Below, piece after piece: positions 17,469 to 23,649 of a stretch of DNA of 23,649 nucleotides (position 1 is its first letter; each line of letters opens with the position of its first letter). The notes under the pieces are model-generated. The model did not search any database. It had not been told where the DNA came from and was given only the letters and a program-made list of their open reading frames with translations. Source of the DNA: Actinomycetes bacterium (GTDB lineage: Bacteria > Actinomycetota > Actinomycetes > Actinomycetales > Cellulomonadaceae); assembly GCA_023432565.1 (NCBI GenBank), contig JAEYUL010000079.1:1-23649 (forward strand). Reading direction: 5' to 3'. The position numbers were made by a program, and so were the translations under genes.

Positions 17469-17592
17469 CCGGGCGTCCCGCCCGCCTGACCGACGGTCCC
17501 TCCCGCCTGACCGAGCGTCCCTCCCGCCTGACCGGGCGCCACGCCCGCCTGACCGGGCTTCCCGCCTGACCGGGCGTAACGCCCGACCGGGT
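17462..17592. repeat. 21-bp tandem repeat array overlapping the ispH stop codon
   Basis: CGCCTGACC recurs at 17462, 17483, 17504, 17525, 17546 and 17563. The first four steps are exactly 21 bp, the fifth unit is 17 bp, and a degenerate seventh unit begins at about 17584. Unit 1 contains the ispH TGA (17466-17468). Because 21 is a multiple of three, units 2-5 repeat TGA in the ispH frame. Three units form the same hairpin, CGGGCG-N3-CGCCCG, at 17470-17484 (loop TCC), 17533-17547 (loop CCA) and 17571-17585 (loop TAA). It lies between convergent ispH and rmuC, so termination is a likely effect. Confidence 0.9.
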
Positions 17593-17599
17593 CTGCCCT

Positions 17600-17617
17600 G
17601 GCGCCCGGCGGGGCGCC
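17600..17617. terminator. Hairpin between ispH and rmuC
   Basis: GGCGCCC and GGGCGCC form a perfect 7-bp stem with a GGCG loop. It follows the 21-bp repeat array and ends 24 bp from the convergent rmuC stop, so it probably terminates transcripts from one or both sides. No T-tract is present. Confidence 0.6.
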
Positions 17618-17641
17618 CGCCGCACCGCTTCGCCTGCGGGC

Positions 17642-19021
17642 TCACGCAGTCGTGGCGGAACCCGGCAGGTCGTCCGCGTCGCGGGCCGCCTCGTCGGCGA
17701 GGGCGAGGGCGTCCCGTTCGGCTGTGGTGTCGAAGCCGTCGAGACTGACGAGCTGATCGGCCGCAGAGGCGACGAGCTCGGGGGCGCTCAGCGCCGAGAG
17801 CTGGGGGTTCGCCGGCGCAGGGGTCTCCAGCGCCTCGCTCACCACCCCGAGCTCGGCGAAGCGCCGCGCGCTGACCAGCACCCGGGTCTCCAGGGAGCCG
17901 ACCGTCTGGTTGTAGGCGCCCGCCGCGGCGTCGAGCGAGCGGCCGAGCTTGGCGAGGTGGCTGCCGAGGGTCGCCAGCCGGCCGTGCAGCTGCTTGCCCA
18001 GCGTGAGCACCTGCTGGGCGTTCTGCGCGAGCGCGTCCTGCCGCCAGGCGTACGCGACCGTGCGCAGCAGAGCCAGCAGCGTCGTCGGCGTCGCGACGAT
18101 CACGTTGCGGTCCGCCGCGTACTCCCACAGCGCCGGGTCCTGCTCGAGCGCGGCGTGCCAGAACGCCTCGGCCGGCACGAACATGACCACGAACTCGGGC
18201 GCCGGGGCGAACTGGTCCCAGTACCGCTTGTGCGCGAGGGAGTCGACGTGCGCGCGCACGTGCCGGGCGTGAGCGGCGAGTCGCTGCGCGCGCACCTGCT
18301 CGTCGGCTGCCTCGTGCGCCTCGAGGTAGCCGAGGAAGGCGACCTTCGCGTCCACGACGACCTGCTTGCCGCCCGCGAGCCGCACCACCATGTCGGGGCG
18401 CTGCAGACCGTCGTCCGTGCGCGCCTGCTCCTGCTCCTCGAAGTCGACGTGCGCGAGCATCCCCGCCGCCTCGACCACCCGGCGCAGCTGCATCTCACCC
18501 CAGCGCCCACGCACCTGCGAGGCACGCAGCGCGCTGACGAGCTGGGCCGTCTCGGCCCGCACCCGCTCGGACGTCGAGCGCATCTGGTCGACCTGCTCGC
18601 GTAGTGCGGCGGCCGCCTCGGCACGAGCGCGGTCCGCGGCGTGCATCTGACCGCGCACCTCCTCGAGCGTGCGCGCCAACGGGTCCACGAGCGCGCGCAC
18701 CGCCTGCTCCCGCTGCGCGAGCTCGCCGACCTGGGCCTGGCGGTCCGCCGCGAAGCGCTGCGACGCGAGCGCGAGGAACTGCTCGGAGCTCTGGGCGAGG
18801 GCATCGGACGCGAGCGCCCGGAACTGCTCGGCCACGTGCGCGGCGGCGCCTTGCGTGGCGGCGCGCTCGGCCTCCAGACGCGCCTGCGCCGCGGCGGCGG
18901 CGACCTGCGCCGTGCGTACCGCGTGCTCACCTCGGCGCGTGGAGAGCACCCAGCCCACCGCGGCACCCGCCACGCCGCCCACGACCAGCCCGACCAGCAG
19001 CCACAGCAGCATCTGTCCCAT
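17642..19021 (-). CDS. rmuC: DNA recombination protein RmuC
   Basis: This 459-residue protein is anchored by an N-terminal membrane segment (MLLWLLVGLVVGGVAGAAVGWVL), then has a long Ala/Gln/Glu-rich coiled coil to about residue 165. The conserved RmuC domain follows: RGRWGEMQLRRVVEAAGM, then PDMVVRLAGGKQVVVDAKV, then EFVVMFVPAEAFWHAALEQ, then VIVATPTTLLALLRTVAYAWRQ. RmuC proteins carry a PD-(D/E)xK-like nuclease fold and limit inversions and rearrangements at short inverted repeats. The start is uncertain: the ATG at 19021 (MGQMLLW) has a weak ribosome site, and in-frame alternatives upstream include a TTG at 19051. The C-terminal tail is acidic. It is divergent from the exporter ATPase gene and convergent with ispH. 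Confidence 0.93.
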   Translation of the reverse strand: MGQMLLWLLVGLVVGGVAGAAVGWVLSTRRGEHAVRTAQVAAAAAQARLEAERAATQGAAAHVAEQFRALASDALAQSSEQFLALASQRFAADRQAQVGELAQREQAVRALVDPLARTLEEVRGQMHAADRARAEAAAALREQVDQMRSTSERVRAETAQLVSALRASQVRGRWGEMQLRRVVEAAGMLAHVDFEEQEQARTDDGLQRPDMVVRLAGGKQVVVDAKVAFLGYLEAHEAADEQVRAQRLAAHARHVRAHVDSLAHKRYWDQFAPAPEFVVMFVPAEAFWHAALEQDPALWEYAADRNVIVATPTTLLALLRTVAYAWRQDALAQNAQQVLTLGKQLHGRLATLGSHLAKLGRSLDAAAGAYNQTVGSLETRVLVSARRFAELGVVSEALETPAPANPQLSALSAPELVASAADQLVSLDGFDTTAERDALALADEAARDADDLPGSATTA

Positions 19022-19194
19022 GACCCGCACCGTGCCAGGGACCACCGACAACCGAGCCGCGACGGCGCCGTCCGGTCACGTGCCGCTCGGCACGGTGCGG
19101 CGACCGGGCCGCCCGCCCGGCTGCCGGCCGGAGCGGCGTGATCGCGCTGGTGGCAGGGGTCGGACGTCCGCGGCGCCGGGTCGGTGCGGTTGCC

Positions 19195-19200
19195 TATGCT
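19195..19200 (+). promoter_or_regulatory. -10 box TATGCT for leaderless exporter ATPase transcript
   Basis: TATGCT fits TANNNT and ends seven bases before the GTG at 19208. No ribosome site lies between them. It sits in the 186-bp divergent region between rmuC and the ATPase gene, in which I see no other feature. Confidence 0.5.
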
Positions 19201-19207
19201 GACCCGC

Positions 19208-20143
19208 GTGCCCGACGACGTGACTCCCGAGCTCCCGCCCCCGCACGCTCCCCAGGCCCCCCGACCGCTCTCCTCCGGCTCCGTGCCTGGTCCCGGCGGC
19301 CCTGTCGGCGCTGCCGGCGTGCCGCACGCGGCCGCCCCGCAGGCGGCGGTCGGTGTGCACGACGCCGCGGCGGCGCCCGGTGGCGTCCCCGCGCTCGAGC
19401 TGCGCGGGCTGTGGCGTCGCTTCGGCGACAAGGTGGCCGTGGCGGGGATCGACCTGGTGGTGCCCGCGGGGTCGTTCTACGGGCTCGTCGGCCCGAACGG
19501 CGCGGGCAAGACGACCACGCTGTCCATGGCCACCGGCCTGCTCGTGCCGGACGCCGGGATCGTGCTGGTGCACGGGCACGACCTGTGGGCCGACCCGATC
19601 GCGGGCAAGGCGCTGATCGGGATCCTGCCCGACGGCGTGAAGCTGTTCGACCGGCTCACGGGCGAGCAGCTCATCACGTACGCCGGACTGCTGCGCGGGC
19701 TCGACCGGGACACCGTGGCGCAGCGCGCGCGTGACCTGCTCGTCGCGATGGACCTGGCCGCGGACGCGCGCACGCTCGTCGTCGACTACTCCGCCGGCAT
19801 GACCAAGAAGATCGCGCTCGCCTGCGCGCTCGTGCACGCACCGCGACTGCTGGTGCTCGACGAGCCGTTCGAGGCGGTCGACCCGGTCTCGGCGGCCAAC
19901 ATCCGCGACATCCTGGCGCAGTACGTCGCCTCGGGCGGCACGGTCATCGTCTCCTCGCACGTCATGGACCTCGTCCAGCGCATGTGCGACCACGTCGCGG
20001 TCGTCGCCGGCGGCCACGTGCTCGCGGCGGGCACGGTCGACGAGGTGCGTGCGGGCGAGAGCCTCGAGGACCGGTTCGTGCAGCTGGTGGGCGGCCGGAG
20101 CACCGGGGAGGGGCTGGCGTGGTTGCGCACCTCGTCCGACTGA
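19208..20143 (+). CDS. ABC transporter ATP-binding protein (exporter type)
   Basis: The 311-residue cytoplasmic ATPase has Walker A GPNGAGKTTT (from residue 95), a signature SAGMT (from S195) in place of LSGGQ, Walker B ending at D218-E219 (LLVLDEPFEAVDP) and the switch histidine in SSHVMD. This is the CcmA/DrrA-like group that drives ABC-2 exporters. A Pro/Ala/Gly-rich extension of about 58 residues precedes the conserved domain (from ALELRGLWRRFGDK), which is unusual. The GTG at 19208 follows a leaderless-type -10 box. An ATG at 19196 would lie inside that box. The gene overlaps the membrane partner by 25 bp. The substrate is unknown. Confidence 0.92.
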   Translation: MPDDVTPELPPPHAPQAPRPLSSGSVPGPGGPVGAAGVPHAAAPQAAVGVHDAAAAPGGVPALELRGLWRRFGDKVAVAGIDLVVPAGSFYGLVGPNGAGKTTTLSMATGLLVPDAGIVLVHGHDLWADPIAGKALIGILPDGVKLFDRLTGEQLITYAGLLRGLDRDTVAQRARDLLVAMDLAADARTLVVDYSAGMTKKIALACALVHAPRLLVLDEPFEAVDPVSAANIRDILAQYVASGGTVIVSSHVMDLVQRMCDHVAVVAGGHVLAAGTVDEVRAGESLEDRFVQLVGGRSTGEGLAWLRTSSD

Positions 20144-21678
20144 AGCTCGCCCTGCTGCTCAACGGCCTGCGGCGCAGCGTGTGGCAGATCATCGGGCTCG
20201 TCTTCGCCACGTTGTACGGGTTGGGCATCGCGGCGATCGCCGTCGCGGGGCTGGTCGCCGTCGGCACGCAGGACGTCGGGTTGCAGCGCACGGTCACCGT
20301 GCTGCTGGGCTCGGCGCTCGTCCTCGGGTGGTGGGTGGTCCCGCTGCTCGCGTTCGGTGTCGACGCGACGCTCGACCCCGAGCGGTTCGCGACCTTCGCG
20401 ATCCCTCGTCGCACGCTCGTGACCGGTCTGGCGGTCGCGGCGTTGATCGGGATCCCCGGGGTGCTGTCCGCCATCGCGGCGCTCGCGACGAGCCTCGCGT
20501 GGTTCCAGCACCCGCTCGCGCTCCTGGTCGGGGTGGTGGGCGCGGCCCTCGGGCTCGCGGTCGCGGTGGTCGGCGGTCGGGCGCTCGTCGCGCTCGCTGC
20601 CCCGCTCGTCGCGCGGCGTCGGGCACGCGAGGTCATCGCGGTCATCGGCCTGGTCGTCCTCATCAGCATCGGCCCCGTGCTGTCCGGCGTCAGTGAGGTC
20701 GAGGTCGACGCCCACACGTTCGACGAGCTCGTGGGCGTCCTGGCGTGGACGCCGTTCGGTGCCTCGTGGGCCGCGCCCGCGGACGTCGCGACCGGCGACT
20801 GGGGCAGCGCCCTGGCGCGCCTGCTGATCGCCGCCGCCACGCTGTGGCTCGCGTTCCGCCTCTGGGCCCTGGCGCTCGCGCGCACGCTCGTCGAGCCCGC
20901 GCGGGCCGCGAGCAGCGTCACCCGTCCCGCGGGGCTCGGTGTGCTGGCACGGGTCCCGGCGTCCCCGCTCGGCGCGGTGGCCGGCCGGTGCCTCGTCTAC
21001 TGGGTCCGCGACCCTCGCTACGCGGTCGCCATGGCGATCGTGCCGTTCATCCCGGTGCTCTTGTGGGTCCTGGGCCGCGACGGTGGCCTCCTGCTGATCG
21101 CGGGCGCGATCGCGGCGTTCGTGTGCGGGTGGGGTCTGAGCGCGGACGTGTCCTACGACGGGTCGGCGTTCTGGATGCACGTGAGCGCGGGAGTGCGGGG
21201 GTGGGTGGACCGGCTGGGACGGGTGATCGCCTCCGGGGTCATCGCCGTGCCGCTCGTCGTGGTCATCACCGCGGTCACGGCGGTGCTGCGGGACCGCGCG
21301 GACGCCCTCGCGGCCCTGCTCGGAGCGTCGATCGGGATCCTGATGACGACGTACGGGGGCGCGAGCATCGTGTCCGCGCTCTTCGTCCAGCCCGTCCAGC
21401 AGCCGGGTGAGAACCCGTTCCAGACGAAGCAGGGCGCATCCATGGCCACGATGGTGTCCCAGATGGTCGGGTCCGTCGTCGTGCTCGTGGCGTCGCTCCC
21501 GCCAGCCGTGCTCGCGTGGTTCGCGGTGACGCGCTCCTCGGCGCTGCTCGGGTGGGTCACGCTCGCCGTCGGCCTGGTGCTCGGGGCGGTGTGGCTGACG
21601 GTGGGCGTCCGCGTCGGTGGCCGTCTGCTCGACCGGCGCGCGCCGATGCTCCTGCAGAAGGTCATCGCGTACGAGTGA
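20119..21678 (+). CDS. Membrane subunit of the ABC exporter, ABC-2-like
   Basis: This 519-residue integral membrane protein is mostly hydrophobic segments, roughly ten to twelve. Examples are VWQIIGLVFATLYGLGIAAIAVAGL, VLLGSALVLGWWVVPLLAFGV, VIASGVIAVPLVVVITAVTAVL and LLGWVTLAVGLVLGAVWLTVGV. The soluble loops include a central segment with YWVRDPRYAVA, a pattern common in ABC-2 exporter permeases of actinobacteria. The GTG at 20119 follows GGGGAGGGG at ideal spacing and lies 25 bp inside the ATPase gene. The two are therefore translated together and should form one transporter. Its stop is followed immediately by a terminator hairpin. I do not recognise a named family member, so the role stays general. 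Confidence 0.88.
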   Translation: MVAHLVRLKLALLLNGLRRSVWQIIGLVFATLYGLGIAAIAVAGLVAVGTQDVGLQRTVTVLLGSALVLGWWVVPLLAFGVDATLDPERFATFAIPRRTLVTGLAVAALIGIPGVLSAIAALATSLAWFQHPLALLVGVVGAALGLAVAVVGGRALVALAAPLVARRRAREVIAVIGLVVLISIGPVLSGVSEVEVDAHTFDELVGVLAWTPFGASWAAPADVATGDWGSALARLLIAAATLWLAFRLWALALARTLVEPARAASSVTRPAGLGVLARVPASPLGAVAGRCLVYWVRDPRYAVAMAIVPFIPVLLWVLGRDGGLLLIAGAIAAFVCGWGLSADVSYDGSAFWMHVSAGVRGWVDRLGRVIASGVIAVPLVVVITAVTAVLRDRADALAALLGASIGILMTTYGGASIVSALFVQPVQQPGENPFQTKQGASMATMVSQMVGSVVVLVASLPPAVLAWFAVTRSSALLGWVTLAVGLVLGAVWLTVGVRVGGRLLDRRAPMLLQKVIAYE

Positions 21679-21679
21679 G

Positions 21680-21699
21680 CGGCCCCGCGGACGGGGCCG
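21680..21699. terminator. Terminator hairpin after the ABC exporter
   Basis: CGGCCCCG and CGGGGCCG form a perfect 8-bp stem with a CGGA loop, beginning one base after the exporter stop. It ends 14 bases before the ychF -10 box, so it occupies the position where the ychF -35 should be. Confidence 0.75.
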
Positions 21700-21713
21700 G
21701 GCGAGCACGCCCG

Positions 21714-21719
21714 TAGACT
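21714..21719 (+). promoter_or_regulatory. -10 box TAGACT for leaderless ychF transcript
   Basis: TAGACT, the same hexamer as at ispH, ends eight bases before the ychF GTG, with no ribosome site between them. The upstream terminator separates this unit from the exporter operon. Confidence 0.6.
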
Positions 21720-21727
21720 CTGGGCCC

Positions 21728-22801
21728 GTGGCACTCACCATCGGCATCGTCGGCCTGCCCAACGTCGGCAAGTCCACCCTCTTCAACGCCCTCACCCGCG
21801 CGCAGGTGCTCGCCGCGAACTACCCGTTCGCGACCATCGAGCCCAATGTGGGTGTCGTCCCGCTCCCGGACGAGCGCCTGACGAAGCTCGCCGAGGTCTT
21901 CGGCTCCGAGCGGATCGTGCCTGCCACGGTGTCGTTCGTCGACATCGCGGGCATCGTCAAGGGTGCGTCCGAGGGCGAGGGTCTGGGCAACAAGTTCCTC
22001 GCGAACATCCGTGAGGCCGACGCGATCTGCCAGGTCACGCGTGCGTTCGCGGACCCCGACGTCGTGCACGTGTCGGGTCAGGTGAACCCGAAGGACGACA
22101 TCGAGATCATCTCGACCGAGCTGATCCTCGCGGACCTGCAGACCCTCGAGAACGCGATCCCGCGGCTCGAGAAGGAGGTCCGCGGCAAGAAGACGGACCC
22201 GGAGGTGCTCGCCGCCGCGCAGCGCGCCAAGGAGGTCCTCGAGACCGGAACGACGCTGTTCGCCGCGGGCCTGCGCGACGACGAGCACGTGCGCGCGCTG
22301 CAGCTCATGACCTCCAAGCCGTTCATCTACGTCTTCAACACCGACGACGAGGGCCTGGCGGACACCGCGATGCAGGACGAGCTGCGGGCGCTCGTCGCCC
22401 CCGCCGACGCGATCTTCCTCGACGCGAAGTTCGAGTCCGAGCTGGTCGAGCTCGACGAGGACGAGGCTCGCGAGATGCTCGAGGCCAACGGCCAGACGGA
22501 GTCGGGCCTCGACCAGCTGGCCCGCGTCGGCTTCCACACGCTGGGGCTGCAGACCTACCTCACGGCGGGGCCCAAGGAGGCCCGTGCGTGGACGATCCGC
22601 CAGGGCTGGACCGCCCCACAGGCCGCCGGCGTCATCCACACCGACTTCCAGAAGGGCTTCATCAAGGCCGAGGTCGTCTCGTTCGACGACCTGGTCGAGG
22701 CCGGTTCGGTCGCGGCGGCCCGTGCGGCGGGCAAGGCCCGCATCGAGGGCAAGGACTACGTCATGCACGACGGCGACGTCGTCGAGTTCCGCCACAGTTG
22801 A
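21728..22801 (+). CDS. ychF: Redox-regulated ribosome-binding ATPase YchF (Obg family)
   Basis: The 357-residue P-loop NTPase binds ribosomes, and family members prefer ATP to GTP. G1 is GLPNVGKST (9-17). Switch II is DIAGIVKGASEGEGLGNKFL. The G4 position is FNTDDEG rather than the NKxD that gives GTP specificity, as expected for YchF. A helical insertion follows (RLEKEVRGKKTDPEVLAAAQRAKEVLE), and the C-terminal TGS domain contains AWTIRQGWTAPQAAGVIHTDFQKGFIKAEV. The GTG at 21728 gives MALTIGIVGLPN and is the only start that fits the family, because upstream codons run through the previous gene's end. It is transcribed alone from a leaderless-type promoter. Confidence 0.97.
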   Translation: MALTIGIVGLPNVGKSTLFNALTRAQVLAANYPFATIEPNVGVVPLPDERLTKLAEVFGSERIVPATVSFVDIAGIVKGASEGEGLGNKFLANIREADAICQVTRAFADPDVVHVSGQVNPKDDIEIISTELILADLQTLENAIPRLEKEVRGKKTDPEVLAAAQRAKEVLETGTTLFAAGLRDDEHVRALQLMTSKPFIYVFNTDDEGLADTAMQDELRALVAPADAIFLDAKFESELVELDEDEAREMLEANGQTESGLDQLARVGFHTLGLQTYLTAGPKEARAWTIRQGWTAPQAAGVIHTDFQKGFIKAEVVSFDDLVEAGSVAAARAAGKARIEGKDYVMHDGDVVEFRHS

Positions 22802-22807
22802 ACATTA

Positions 22808-22822
22808 TGCGGTATTTCCGCA
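22808..22822. terminator. Weak hairpin between ychF and the orphan gene
   Basis: TGCGG and CCGCA flank the loop TATTT in an unusually AT-rich 23-bp gap between two convergent stop codons. The 5-bp stem is short, so termination is only a suggestion. Confidence 0.35.
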
Positions 22823-22824
22823 GT

Positions 22825-23415
22825 TCACAGGCTTGCGGGATTGCCGTTTGTGGCCTCTGAAATCGTGCTCGAAGGCGTGTCGGACGCCGTGCGAGGGGCC
22901 CGCGGCAGCGGCTCGACGCCTAGGTCGGCGCGCATCGCTTCCAGCGCCAGATGGCATTCCCACTCGGCACCCTCGAACGTCGGGCCTTCGTCCCGCAGCA
23001 CATGGGTCGCGAAGCCGTTGGCGAGCGATCGGAGATGGTTGATCTCATTCGTGGCGTCCTGGATCGCTTGCCGCACCGACTCGGGAGCGAGCATGTCGAT
23101 CTCGTCCCGGACCCGCTCGTAGCGGCGCCACGCCGCATCGGCGGCCTTCTCGCGGGCGGCATGACCGTCCTCGGTCGCGTCGTAGATCGTGAGGTCCGCG
23201 ACGGCGTCGAGGAGGTCGCGCAGGGCTCGCTGCATCTCGACGTACATCAGGCGCTTCTCCTGCACCCACCGCTTCTCGCGGTCGGCCGCTCGCTCGGCGT
23301 GGGCGCGGGCGTCCTCACGCTCGTTCTCGCGCCGCTCGTTGCGGAAGTACGTGAACGCCGCCCAGACGACTCCAACGGTGCCGAGCGTCAGCGCGACCCA
23401 GGTCCCTGCGTCCAT
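22825..23415 (-). CDS. Hypothetical membrane-anchored coiled-coil protein, lower GC
   Basis: I do not recognise a family in this 196-residue protein. It begins with one membrane segment (TWVALTLGTVGVVWAAFTYF, residues 5-24). A strongly charged, probably helical region follows (RNERRENEREDARAHAERAADREKRWVQEKR), then a further helical stretch (MYVEMQRALRDLLDAVADL, then AAWRRYERVRDEIDMLAPESVRQAIQDATNEINHL). The C-terminus is Ser/Thr/Pro-rich (RTASDTPSSTISEATNGNPASL). The topology is likely a short outside N-terminus and a cytoplasmic helical body. Base composition is visibly lower in GC and uses codons such as ATT and TTG more freely than its neighbours, consistent with horizontal transfer. The ATG at 23415 has no ribosome site but follows a TAGCGT box by six bases. 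Confidence 0.75.
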   Translation of the reverse strand: MDAGTWVALTLGTVGVVWAAFTYFRNERRENEREDARAHAERAADREKRWVQEKRLMYVEMQRALRDLLDAVADLTIYDATEDGHAAREKAADAAWRRYERVRDEIDMLAPESVRQAIQDATNEINHLRSLANGFATHVLRDEGPTFEGAEWECHLALEAMRADLGVEPLPRAPRTASDTPSSTISEATNGNPASL

Positions 23416-23421
23416 GCTCGG

Positions 23422-23427
23422 ACGCTA
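23422..23427 (-). promoter_or_regulatory. Possible -10 box TAGCGT for the orphan gene
   Basis: Read on the minus strand, TAGCGT fits TANNNT and ends six bases before the ATG at 23415, again suggesting a leaderless transcript. It lies in the 21-bp gap after the upstream gene's stop. Confidence 0.35.
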
Positions 23428-23436
23428 GCGCCCTGG

Positions 23437-23649
23437 TCAGCCCGCCGTGCGCAGTTCGTCGGCCAGTTCAGCCAGGCCGGCCACGTGCGCCCAGGGCCGC
23501 AGGCTGGGCGCGGCCAGATGCCCGAGCGCGGCCCAGCCGACCAGGCCGACCAGCGTGGTGGCGTCCAGCCGCCCGCGCGGCACGCCCAGGTGCACGAGCA
23601 GGGCGCGCTCCATCGCGGTCGGCCCGAACGCGCCGCCCGCGTCCTGCAC
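23437..23649 (-). CDS. Unrecognised protein, C-terminal part only
   Basis: Seventy or more residues run in from the right edge to a TGA. The visible sequence (AMERALLVHLGVPRGRLDATTLVGLVGWAALGHLAAPSLRPWAHVAGLAELADELRTAG) is helical and Ala/Leu-rich, with the high GC typical of the chromosome. A GTG falls exactly on the edge but may be internal. It could be the C-terminal, ligand-binding part of a helical regulator, but there is too little to assign a family. Confidence 0.45.
   Translation of the reverse strand: MQDAGGAFGPTAMERALLVHLGVPRGRLDATTLVGLVGWAALGHLAAPSLRPWAHVAGLAELADELRTAG

Noticed and set aside
17462..17592. Repeat array as a CRISPR
   Set aside because: The 21-bp units are contiguous with no unique spacers, and there are no cas genes. 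It is a simple tandem repeat.
22801..23649. Integrated mobile element beside ychF
   Set aside because: There is no integrase, transposase, tRNA target or matching direct repeats in view. Only the composition shift supports transfer, so no mobile element is called.

Overview
The window is high-GC, gene-dense DNA with many GTG starts, 4-bp gene overlaps and long antisense open frames. This is typical of Actinomycetota. The gene set (RmuC, YchF, XseAB, an actinobacterial IspH, a LpqY-SugABC-like importer, fumC next to a beta-carbonic anhydrase) suggests Micrococcales, perhaps a Cellulomonas-like organism. That placement is inference, because no rRNA or tRNA is present.

Layout. 1-4551 (-): two translationally coupled large FtsX-family permeases, the second running off the left edge. 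4779-6464 (+): a DHA2-type MFS drug exporter, followed by a strong hairpin terminator. 6569-8694 (-): beta-carbonic anhydrase, then class II fumarase. 8872-13246 (+): a four-gene carbohydrate ABC importer operon (lipoprotein, permease, permease, ATPase) with overlapping or closely spaced genes. It ends in a long hairpin facing a convergent operon. 13333-16066 (-): xseA, xseB and a PfkB sugar kinase. 16067-16445: a gene-free stretch with a duplicated element of about 115 bp. 16446-17468 (+): ispH, whose last codons and stop lie in a 21-bp tandem repeat that continues past the gene. 17642-19021 (-): rmuC. 19208-21678 (+): an ABC exporter ATPase and a large membrane partner. 21728-22801 (+): ychF. 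22825-23415 (-): a lower-GC orphan membrane/coiled-coil protein. 23437-23649 (-): the C-terminal end of an unrecognised gene.

How the genes work together. The importer brings in a sugar, possibly trehalose or another disaccharide. The convergent PfkB kinase could act on a released sugar, but it is co-transcribed with the exonuclease VII genes rather than with the importer. Fumarase and carbonic anhydrase fit central carbon metabolism (TCA cycle and bicarbonate supply). IspH, YchF, XseAB and RmuC are housekeeping functions.

I found no CRISPR array, prophage, transposase or recognisable new defence system. The least explained features are the stop-codon-bearing 21-bp repeat array after ispH, the duplicated element between xseA and ispH, and the compositionally different orphan gene beside ychF. 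A recurring arrangement of a TANNNT box 6-8 nt before the start codon suggests leaderless transcription of ispH, the exporter ATPase, ychF and the orphan gene.
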